From: an uncultured bacterium
Lineage (GTDB): Bacteria; Cyanobacteriota; Vampirovibrionia; Gastranaerophilales; Gastranaerophilaceae
Assembly (NCBI GenBank): GCA_900555175.1
Contig: USJT01000005.1
Location: forward strand, 1 to 13,267
DNA length: 13,267 nt
Direction: 5' to 3'
The position numbers and the translations under genes were made by a program. Position 1 is the stretch's first letter; the number at the start of each line of letters is the position of its first letter. Under the pieces are notes generated by a model, which ran no database searches, was not told the origin of the DNA, and saw only the letters and a program-made list of their open reading frames with translations. This document shows, one piece after another, positions 1 to 5,780 of the stretch.

Positions 1-1175
1 GGATTGTTGACGGAGATAAAAAAATTGATGAAGTCCTACTTCTACCTTTCAAAAATCCACACAGCTACACGGGAGAAGATGTCATTGAAATTCACTGCCA
101 TGGCGGAATTAACGTTGTAAGAAACATTCTTGATGTTGTTTTGAAAAACGGCGCACGTATGGCAGAACGCGGAGAATATACAAAACGTGCATTCTTGAAC
201 AAAAAAATGGATTTATCTCAAGCTGAAGCCGTTGCAGATTTAATCCATGCAAAAACAAGAGATTTTGCAAAACAATCAGCCAAAAATTTATCAGGAGTCC
301 TGAGTACAAAAATTAAAGAAATCAGAAAAGATATTTTTGATGTTCTATCAAAAATCGTTGCAGGGATTGATTTTCCGGAAGATGTTGCAGAACCTGAATA
401 TGATTATATAATTTCTGAATTTGAAAAAGCTCTTGAGAAAATTAACAAAATTTTATCCTGCGCAAATTCCTCAAACATCATGCGTCAGGGAATAAAAATT
501 GCAATAGTCGGCAAACCGAATGTCGGCAAATCATCATTATTCAATACACTGCTGAATGTAGAACGTGCAATCGTTACAGATATTGCAGGCACAACCCGTG
601 ATGTTTTGAAAGAAACTCTTGACTGGGATGTTGCAATTACTTTAATCGATACAGCAGGCATAAGAGATAATGACGAAGTCGGAAAAGTTGAAGAAATCGG
701 GATTGAATATTCAAAACAATCCGCAGATGAAGCTGATTTAGTCTTATTTTTATATGATGTTTCCAAAGGAATGGACGATGAAGACAAAGCTATTCTTGAC
801 TTGATAAAAGACAAAAATCATATAGTTATTGCAAACAAATGTGATTTGATAAAAGAAAGAAAAGACGGAGTTTTTTACCTTTCAACAGAAACAAAAGAAG
901 GTTTAGACGAGCTTAAAAATAAAATTAAAGAAATATCATACAACTTCTCACTGGACGATACAGAATTTATTACAAACAAACGTCAGCAAGATTGTCTTGT
1001 AAAATGTAGAGAAAGTCTTACTCAAGCACTTGAAGCTGCAAAAATTCACCAACTGCAAGATTTAATCTCGATTGACCTGAAATCAGCTCTGTTATTTTTA
1101 GATGAAATTACAGGGGAAGTAATCACTGACGACATTTTGAATAACATCTTTGACCATTTTTGTATCGGAAAATAA
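1..1175 (+). CDS. mnmE: tRNA modification GTPase MnmE (TrmE), 5'-truncated by window edge
   Basis: With MnmG, MnmE installs the (carboxymethyl)aminomethyl group on C5 of wobble uridine 34 in certain tRNAs, in the cytoplasm. The reading frame is open from base 3 to TAA at 1173-1175, giving about 390 codons. The family is about 450 residues, so roughly 65 N-terminal residues lie off the left edge. Visible in order: the end of the folate-binding N-domain (SYTGEDVIEIHCHGG), a helical domain, an inserted G domain with G1 GKPNVGKS, G2 GTTRD, G3 DTAG and G4 NKCD, and the C-terminal FCIGK motif whose cysteine is a family hallmark. The TTG at 141 and later ATGs are internal and are not the start, because homology continues upstream. 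It converges on the winged-helix gene at 1291-1614. The family identification is secure. Confidence 0.97.
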   Translation, partial: IVDGDKKIDEVLLLPFKNPHSYTGEDVIEIHCHGGINVVRNILDVVLKNGARMAERGEYTKRAFLNKKMDLSQAEAVADLIHAKTRDFAKQSAKNLSGVLSTKIKEIRKDIFDVLSKIVAGIDFPEDVAEPEYDYIISEFEKALEKINKILSCANSSNIMRQGIKIAIVGKPNVGKSSLFNTLLNVERAIVTDIAGTTRDVLKETLDWDVAITLIDTAGIRDNDEVGKVEEIGIEYSKQSADEADLVLFLYDVSKGMDDEDKAILDLIKDKNHIVIANKCDLIKERKDGVFYLSTETKEGLDELKNKIKEISYNFSLDDTEFITNKRQQDCLVKCRESLTQALEAAKIHQLQDLISIDLKSALLFLDEITGEVITDDILNNIFDHFCIGK

Positions 1176-1192
1176 ACAAAATAATTTTGTTT
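1174..1192. terminator. Possible weak A/T-only terminator hairpin after mnmE
   Basis: AAACAAAA (1174-1181), TAA, TTTTGTTT (1185-1192) is a perfect 8-bp inverted repeat that starts inside the mnmE stop codon. It has no G/C-rich core and no separate T-run after the stem; its T-rich 3' arm may do that job. It lies between two converging genes, so it could act in both directions. The assignment is weak. Confidence 0.35.
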
Positions 1193-1217
1193 AAAAATAA
1201 ATTTATTCCTTAATTTA

Positions 1218-1280
1218 TAATGCAAATTCCCCTAAATTTGTCATACTGAACTTGTTTCAATATCTATATTAATGCAAATT
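1218..1280. repeat. 41-bp hairpin element flanked by 11-bp direct repeats
   Basis: TAATGCAAATT occurs at 1218-1228 and again at 1270-1280. The 41 bases between contain an imperfect hairpin: ATACTGAA (1243-1250), loop CTTGT, TTCAATAT (1256-1263), with one mismatch. The arrangement looks like a miniature element with a target-site duplication, in the gap between mnmE and the winged-helix gene. The hairpin core resembles short 'CTGAACTTGTTTCAG' palindromes that I recall as dispersed repeats in other genomes; this is from memory and unchecked. Confidence 0.45.
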
Positions 1281-1290
1281 TTTTATAAAA

Positions 1291-1614
1291 TTAGTAACTG
1301 AAATATCTGTCAAAATCCACATCATCAAAGCAGCACAACAGCTTATAAACCTCATCGTCCTCATCCATTCGCTGAAAACTGTAATCATCAAACTTCCAAT
1401 ATTTCGGGTTTATTCCTTTAACTCTGACAATTCCTGCATCACGCAATATAGCAAGTTTTTTCTTTACGGTATCAACAGGCAAATCAACCATCTTGGCAAG
1501 CTCAACTGCCGTAACCCAATTATCCACAGCACCTTTTTCAGGCGTCATAAACATTAGCTCTAAACCTACCTGCTTTAATTCTTTATCTTCAATTGTGGAT
1601 TGATAATCGTACAT
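1291..1614 (-). CDS. Small winged helix-turn-helix protein, probable transcriptional regulator
   Basis: The product is 107 residues. Residues about 30-75 read as a winged HTH: a helix with AVELAKMVDLP, a recognition helix VDTVKKKLAILRDAGIV, then a wing (VRVKGINPKYWKF). The C-terminal 30 residues are acidic and end in an aromatic tail (DDVDFDRYFSY), perhaps for dimerisation or partner binding. No membrane segment or sensor domain is visible. The ATG at 1614 has only a weak GGTG upstream. The gene lies 83 bp downstream of hydF on the same strand, but a sigma-28-like promoter (1668-1695) sits in that gap, so it is probably transcribed on its own. The target is unknown; a role in regulating hydrogenase genes is conceivable only from position. 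Confidence 0.75.
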   Translation of the reverse strand: MYDYQSTIEDKELKQVGLELMFMTPEKGAVDNWVTAVELAKMVDLPVDTVKKKLAILRDAGIVRVKGINPKYWKFDDYSFQRMDEDDEVYKLLCCFDDVDFDRYFSY

Positions 1615-1623
1615 AACACCATA

Positions 1624-1677
1624 CTACCGTAAAAATTTTTTTTCTTTATCATTCTTCTACATTAAATATTACGGCAG
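1624..1677. promoter_or_regulatory. Spaced inverted repeat, candidate operator
   Basis: CTACCGTAA (1624-1632) and TTACGGCAG (1669-1677) are inverted copies with a single mismatch, 36 bases apart. The upstream half overlaps the GCCGTAA box of the promoter and the other half lies just before the start codon of the winged-helix gene. This could allow autoregulation through looping, or be chance. Confidence 0.3.
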
Positions 1678-1695
1678 AATGTGAGAAAAACTTTA
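1668..1695 (-). promoter_or_regulatory. Sigma-28-like promoter of the winged-helix gene
   Basis: On the minus strand TAAAGTTT begins at 1695 and GCCGTAAT begins at 1675, with 15 bases between TAAAG and GCCG. The enterobacterial FliA consensus is TAAAGTTT, 11 bases, GCCGATAA; here the first box is exact, the gap is 12, and the second box differs in the AT/TA order. The -35-like box begins three bases past the hydF stop codon. The same design and spacing occur at 7726-7752. Function is inferred. Confidence 0.5.
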
Positions 1696-1697
1696 AG

Positions 1698-2873
1698 CTA
1701 TTTTTCAAAAATCTTAACAGCTCTCGGTAAAATTCCCAAACAATAAGATATTACAATTCCATAATTGGTAATCGGAACATTTTTCTGGTTTGCAATTAAA
1801 ATTCTCGATAAAACTTCACGTCTGTTTGTCATGCAAGCTCCACAATGAATTACGAGTTTGTAATCCGACAAATCAGGAAAATCATGACCTGCATAATTGT
1901 GGATAACCAAATTTTTACCCGTCTTTTTACGAAGCCAATTCGGAATTTTTACCCTGCCGATATCATCTTCTATTGCATGGTGCGTACAGCTTTCCAAAAT
2001 CAAGACCATATCTCCGTCTTTCAAATTTTCAATCGCCTTAGCACCCTTTATAAATTCATCTAAATCACCCTTCAATCTTGCAAAAAGGATTGAAAAAGAC
2101 GTAAGCGCAATATCCTCAGGCACAATTTCACTAACCTGTTTGAACGCCTGACTATCAGTTACAACCAATGCAGGAGGGGTTTTCAAGTTTTCAATAGCCT
2201 GTTTCAATTCGGTTTCCTTAACAACATAAGACAAACAATCGCTATCTAGCAAATCCCTGATTGTCTGAACTTGAGGCAAAATAATTCTGCCTTTAGGAGC
2301 CTCTTTATCAATCGGAATTACAAGAATAACCGTACTTTTTGGCGGAACCAAATCCCCAACAATTTTTGGAGAATTTACAAAATCGTCAGGCAAAAGTTTG
2401 ACAAGCGCATCTTTAAATCTGAATACAAGATTTTCATCATCCTTTACCGATGTGTATAAAACGTTTTTATAATCAGGGATTTCAACCTTTTTAATATCGC
2501 ATTTATTTTCTACGATTAAATAAGGAATCTTAAGTTCATCAAACTTTTTGATAAGCTCTTTTTCATAATCGTCAAGCCCCTCATAATCACAAACAACAAC
2601 CGCAACATCAATACGATTAATAATCTTCATTGTCTTTTCAATACGTTTTTCGCCCAACTCGGTTTCATCATCCAAACCCGCAGTATCAAGAAAAGTTACA
2701 GGCCCGACAGGCAAAAGCTCCATTGATTTTTCAACAACATCAGTCGTAGTTCCCGCAATTTCTGACACAATAGAGATTTCCTGATTTGTAACCCTGTTTA
2801 ATAAAGAAGATTTCCCAACATTTGTTCTGCCAAAAACACCTATGTGCAAACGCATTGATTTTAAAGTTTTCAA
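1698..2873 (-). CDS. hydF: [FeFe]-hydrogenase maturation GTPase HydF
   Basis: HydF is the scaffold and carrier that, with the radical-SAM enzymes HydE and HydG, assembles the 2Fe subcluster of the H-cluster and delivers it to apo-HydA in the cytoplasm. The 391-residue product has an N-terminal GTPase domain (G1 GRTNVGKSS at 15-23, G2 TTTD, G3 DTAG at 63-66, G4 NKCD at 123-126), a middle dimerisation domain, and the diagnostic cluster-binding pattern CTH at 296-298 followed by HCGAC at 343-347 (CxH, 44 residues, HCxxC). Length fits the family. The TTG start at 2873 has GAGAGGG about 8 bases upstream, whereas the ATG six codons later has no Shine-Dalgarno, so TTG is preferred. HydE, HydG and the hydrogenase are not in this window. 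The gene implies hydrogen metabolism under anaerobic conditions. Confidence 0.95.
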   Translation of the reverse strand: MKTLKSMRLHIGVFGRTNVGKSSLLNRVTNQEISIVSEIAGTTTDVVEKSMELLPVGPVTFLDTAGLDDETELGEKRIEKTMKIINRIDVAVVVCDYEGLDDYEKELIKKFDELKIPYLIVENKCDIKKVEIPDYKNVLYTSVKDDENLVFRFKDALVKLLPDDFVNSPKIVGDLVPPKSTVILVIPIDKEAPKGRIILPQVQTIRDLLDSDCLSYVVKETELKQAIENLKTPPALVVTDSQAFKQVSEIVPEDIALTSFSILFARLKGDLDEFIKGAKAIENLKDGDMVLILESCTHHAIEDDIGRVKIPNWLRKKTGKNLVIHNYAGHDFPDLSDYKLVIHCGACMTNRREVLSRILIANQKNVPITNYGIVISYCLGILPRAVKIFEK

Positions 2874-2887
2874 ATTAAATTCCCTCT

Positions 2888-2915
2888 CTAAAAGATTTTA
2901 TAAACACAAATATTT
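2888..2915 (-). promoter_or_regulatory. Possible hydF promoter
   Basis: On the minus strand TTAGAA is followed after 16 bases by TATAAA, about 15-20 bases before the hydF Shine-Dalgarno GAGAGGG. The -35 match is poor. An independent promoter is expected because the rpsO terminator lies immediately upstream. Coordinates are approximate. Confidence 0.3.
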
Positions 2916-2939
2916 ATTTTCTAACCTAAATATTATACT

Positions 2940-2969
2940 AAAAAAGGCCGTCTGAAGACAGCCTTTTAA
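2940..2969 (-). terminator. Intrinsic terminator of rpsO
   Basis: AAAAGGC(c)GTC, loop TGAA, GAC(a)GCCTTTT forms a stem with one mismatch. On the minus strand it ends in a run of six T just after the rpsO stop codon. The T-rich flank on the other strand could make it bidirectional, but no plus-strand gene needs it. It separates rpsO from hydF. Confidence 0.85.
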
Positions 2970-2991
2970 AAATTTGTCAAAAGCTTTAAAA

Positions 2992-3255
2992 TTAGCCTCT
3001 GATACCCAATTTCTTGATTAAATCTCTGTATTCATCAAGATTTTGAGTTTTCAAATAAGAAAGTAGTCTTTTTCTTTTACCTACCATCATCAAAAGACCT
3101 CTTTTTGTAGCGAAATCTTTTTGATTAGATTTAAGGTGTTCAGTAAGTTCAGTAATTTTTTGGCTCATTAAAGCAACTTGAACTGCTGTTGATCCGGTAT
3201 CTTTTTCATTTTTACCGTATTGTTTAACTATTTCCTGTTTGTTTTTCAAATTCAT
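2992..3255 (-). CDS. rpsO: 30S ribosomal protein S15
   Basis: S15 binds the central domain of 16S rRNA early in assembly of the small subunit and contributes to an intersubunit bridge. The 87-residue product matches the usual 88-89 and carries the typical S15 sequence: a start around [21 protein letters not shown], a middle [10 protein letters not shown], and a basic [19 protein letters not shown] segment that contacts rRNA. ATG at 3255 has AAAGGAAAA as its ribosome-binding site. It has its own promoter and terminator. In many organisms pnp follows rpsO; here hydF does. A hairpin directly 5' of the ribosome-binding site is a candidate S15 feedback element (separate entry). Confidence 0.97.
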   Translation of the reverse strand: MNLKNKQEIVKQYGKNEKDTGSTAVQVALMSQKITELTEHLKSNQKDFATKRGLLMMVGKRKRLLSYLKTQNLDEYRDLIKKLGIRG

Positions 3256-3270
3256 GTTAATTTTCCTTTA

Positions 3271-3306
3271 CTTGTTGAGTGATTATTGGCGTAAGCACTC
3301 TACAAG
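3271..3306 (-). promoter_or_regulatory. Structured leader hairpin of rpsO, candidate S15 autoregulatory element
   Basis: CTTGTTGAGTG (3271-3281) and CACTCTACAAG (3296-3306) pair as an 11-position stem with one central mismatch around a 14-base loop. In the mRNA the hairpin ends just before the AAAGGA ribosome-binding site. S15 is known to repress its own translation through leader RNA structures that differ between phyla. The assignment here comes from position and stem quality; no match to a published S15 motif is claimed. Confidence 0.5.
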
Positions 3307-3310
3307 TTGC

Positions 3311-3338
3311 ATGATAATATATAAAGGAAAAATTGCAA
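3311..3338 (-). promoter_or_regulatory. rpsO promoter
   Basis: On the minus strand -35 TTGCAA (3338-3333), 16-base spacer, -10 TATCAT (3316-3311). Predicted +1 is near 3304, at the foot of the leader hairpin, leaving about 50 bases of leader. It matches 4 of 6 and 5 of 6 bases of the housekeeping consensus. Confidence 0.55.
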
Positions 3339-3351
3339 GTGAATTGTAACT

Positions 3352-3837
3352 TTAAGTTAACTGCGTTGACAAATATGCCTTAAATGCAGATGTATTAGCA
3401 AAATTAAACTGATCTCTTGCAACACTCAAATTTACATCAGCACCGAAAAGTGATTTTGCAGAAAGATTATATTTTTTCAACGCATCAGAATACTGAGAAG
3501 AACCATCTCCATACATACTTGTTGCATATTTCAAATTCTTTATAGCAGACTCCTGATTTGATTTCATAGCATCATATTGAGCTAATGCTGCATAATATTT
3601 TTCTTCTGCCTGAGCTTTTTTATTTTCTTTTTCCAGATAATAACCCTTTACTGAATCGTCAATATTATTTTTTGTATCTTCAGCATTTTGCATAGCAATA
3701 GCACGTGAGAAAGTAAAGGCAGAACCAAGTTTTAATGCCTTGTCAAAATAATCTTTATAAGACATTATATTTTTTAATGGACTCGAATTAAACTGCTGTT
3801 CCGTTAAAATCCCTTGTGTTTGATTTACTTTACCCAT
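3352..3837 (-). CDS. Uncharacterised small helical protein
   Basis: I do not recognise this 161-residue product. It starts MGKVNQTQG; the ATG at 3837 has GAGG about 8 bases upstream. A longer TTG-initiated reading frame to 3849 would place that Shine-Dalgarno inside the gene, so the ATG is preferred. The protein is largely alpha-helical, with a charged Lys/Glu/Ala/Gln-rich stretch in the middle (ENKKAQAEEKYYAALAQYDAMK) that could be coiled coil, and Asn/Ser/Tyr-rich segments after it. There is no signal peptide, membrane segment, cysteine or catalytic motif visible. It is divergent from pfp with a gap of about 190 bp. Possible roles include a structural protein or an export substrate, but nothing supports one over another. 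Confidence 0.7.
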   Translation of the reverse strand: MGKVNQTQGILTEQQFNSSPLKNIMSYKDYFDKALKLGSAFTFSRAIAMQNAEDTKNNIDDSVKGYYLEKENKKAQAEEKYYAALAQYDAMKSNQESAIKNLKYATSMYGDGSSQYSDALKKYNLSAKSLFGADVNLSVARDQFNFANTSAFKAYLSTQLT

Positions 3838-4028
3838 AATAAGCCTCAAATTTTATACTCTACATATATAAAGTATATATACCCAAAATAATTGCCTTTT
3901 TTGTTAAGTTTTGTTTCATTCCTATTTTTAATCTTCAAATTCTTAGCTGTATGCTGTGTAAAAAATATCTTTTTTATTGTAATATATTAATTGTAAAATT
4001 AGTGTTACTTAAGAAAGGTAAGAGAAAT

Positions 4029-5711
4029 ATGGAAAAACTTTCACCGTTACAAATTGAGAGATTAAAATATCAACCAAAACTTCCTGAAAGCCTTGCAAAC
4101 GGCATTAACAGCTTAGAAATGGTTGAAGGTTCCGCAACTCAATCTGTTAGAGATCAGGAACAAATTCAAAATTTATTCAAAAATACATACGGAAAACCTG
4201 TTGTAACTTTTAAAACATCATCATCTTCATCTGTATCAGATGTAAGAAATGTTGGTGTAATCCTATCAGGCGGCCAAGCTCCAGGCGGTCACAACGTAAT
4301 TGCAGGTTTGTATGACGCTTTGAAACAAGCAAATTCCGCTAACAAACTTTACGGTTTCTTAGGCGGCCCATCAGGTATTATCGATGGAAAATATGTTGAA
4401 TTTGATGACAAATTCATTGACGCTTACAGAAACACAGGAGGTTTCGATATTATCGGTTCAGGCAGAACTAAACTTGAAACAGAAGAACAATTCCAAAAAG
4501 CTTTGAGTGTTTGCAAAAAATTAAATATTTCTGCTGTTGTAATTATCGGCGGAGATGATTCAAACACTAACGCAGCACTTTTAGCAGAATGGTTTGTTAC
4601 ACACAACAGCGGTATTCAAGTAATCGGATGTCCAAAAACTATTGACGGTGACTTGAAAAATGATCAAATCGAAATTTCATTCGGTTTTGATACTGCAACA
4701 AAAACTTATGCAGAACTTATCGGAAACATTGAACGTGACGCTAATTCTGCTAAAAAATATTGGCACTTTATTAAAATTATGGGCAGAAGCGCATCTCACG
4801 TTGCATTGGAAGCTGCTTTACAAACTCAACCAAACATCACTTTGATTTCAGAAGAAGTTGAAGAAAAGAAAATGTCTTTGGAAAGCATCATCAATTATAT
4901 GTGCGACATTATCGTAAGACGTGCTGATATGGGTAAAAACTTTGGTATCGCAGTTGTTCCTGAAGGTTTAATCGAATTTATTCCTGAAATGAAATCAATG
5001 ATTTCAAACCTTAACGATATTATGGCATCTTTGGAAAACGATCCTGATTTCGTTAACGCTACAACAATTCGTGATAAATTTGATATTGTTGAAAACAGAC
5101 TTGATCCTGCAAATGCAAAAGTTTACAACTCATTACCTGCACTTATCAAAGGTCAATTATTAGCAGATCGTGACCCACACGGCAACGTTCAGGTATCAAA
5201 AATTGAAACTGAAAAATTGTTAATCGAAATGATTTCAACAAAATTAGATGAATTGAAAATCCAAGGGGATTACATCGGTAAATTCAATCCGCAATCACAC
5301 TTCTTCGGTTACGAAGGAAGATGTGCATTCCCATCAAACTTTGATGCTGATTATTGCTATTCATTAGGCTTTAACGCATTTGCATTAATCAACTTTGGTT
5401 TGACAGGTTACTTATCATCAGTAAGAAATCTTACAGCACCTGCTTCTCAATGGATTGCAGGCGGTGTTCCGCTTACTATGATGATGAACATGGAAAAACG
5501 TCACGGTGAAATGAAACCTGTAATTCAAAAAGCTCTTGTAAAATTAAACGGACCTGTTTTCAAACAACTTGAAGAAAACAGAGAAGACTGGGCTATGAAT
5601 GACAGATATTTATTCCCTGGTGCAATTCAATACTTTGGACCATCAAGTGTTTGCGATGTTACAACTTGCACTCTTAAACTTGAAAGATCTAAAGAACTTG
5701 CAAACGTTTAA
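4029..5711 (+). CDS. pfp: Pyrophosphate-dependent 6-phosphofructokinase (PFP, long form)
   Basis: This enzyme reversibly phosphorylates fructose 6-phosphate to fructose 1,6-bisphosphate with PPi, so it works in both glycolysis and gluconeogenesis and saves ATP in fermenters. The product is 560 residues, typical of the long bacterial and plant-beta-like PFP group. Motifs: GGQAPGGHN (81-89), GGDDSNTN (174-181), PKTIDGD (202-208) and MGRSASH (251-257). The Asp after GGD and the Lys of PKTIDGD are the residues associated with PPi rather than ATP specificity. The ATG at 4029 follows AAAGG by 10 bases; a frame opening at 3951 would add 26 hydrophobic residues without a ribosome-binding site and is rejected. 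Frequent AAC, GGT and CGT codons, unlike hydF, suggest high expression. It ends in a strong terminator. Confidence 0.96.
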   Translation: MEKLSPLQIERLKYQPKLPESLANGINSLEMVEGSATQSVRDQEQIQNLFKNTYGKPVVTFKTSSSSSVSDVRNVGVILSGGQAPGGHNVIAGLYDALKQANSANKLYGFLGGPSGIIDGKYVEFDDKFIDAYRNTGGFDIIGSGRTKLETEEQFQKALSVCKKLNISAVVIIGGDDSNTNAALLAEWFVTHNSGIQVIGCPKTIDGDLKNDQIEISFGFDTATKTYAELIGNIERDANSAKKYWHFIKIMGRSASHVALEAALQTQPNITLISEEVEEKKMSLESIINYMCDIIVRRADMGKNFGIAVVPEGLIEFIPEMKSMISNLNDIMASLENDPDFVNATTIRDKFDIVENRLDPANAKVYNSLPALIKGQLLADRDPHGNVQVSKIETEKLLIEMISTKLDELKIQGDYIGKFNPQSHFFGYEGRCAFPSNFDADYCYSLGFNAFALINFGLTGYLSSVRNLTAPASQWIAGGVPLTMMMNMEKRHGEMKPVIQKALVKLNGPVFKQLEENREDWAMNDRYLFPGAIQYFGPSSVCDVTTCTLKLERSKELANV

Positions 5712-5738
5712 TAAATCATAATTAAGTTAAACAAATTG

Positions 5739-5767
5739 AAAAACAGTCCTACTCTAGGGCTGTTTTT
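5739..5767. terminator. Bidirectional terminator between pfp and the EF-hand gene
   Basis: AAAAACAGTCCTA, loop CTC, TAGGGCTGTTTTT is a 13-bp stem (one G-T pair) with T-runs on both strands. It closes pfp (+) and the converging gene at 5781-7682 (-). Confidence 0.9.
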
Positions 5768-5780
5768 CTTTTACAATATT

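Noticed and set aside
485..814. 109-residue minus-strand reading frame inside mnmE, and similar long antisense frames in pfp, the kinase and the HEAT gene
   Set aside because: They are shadows of strongly supported genes, with Ser-rich low-complexity translations and no ribosome-binding sites.
1953..1962. GCCGATAT on the plus strand, a perfect-looking sigma-28 -10 box
   Set aside because: It lies antisense inside hydF and has no TAAA box at the required distance upstream.
3951..4028. 26-residue hydrophobic N-terminal extension of PFP, resembling a signal peptide
   Set aside because: The internal ATG at 4029 has an AAAGG ribosome-binding site, PFP is cytosolic, and the extension has no ribosome-binding site.
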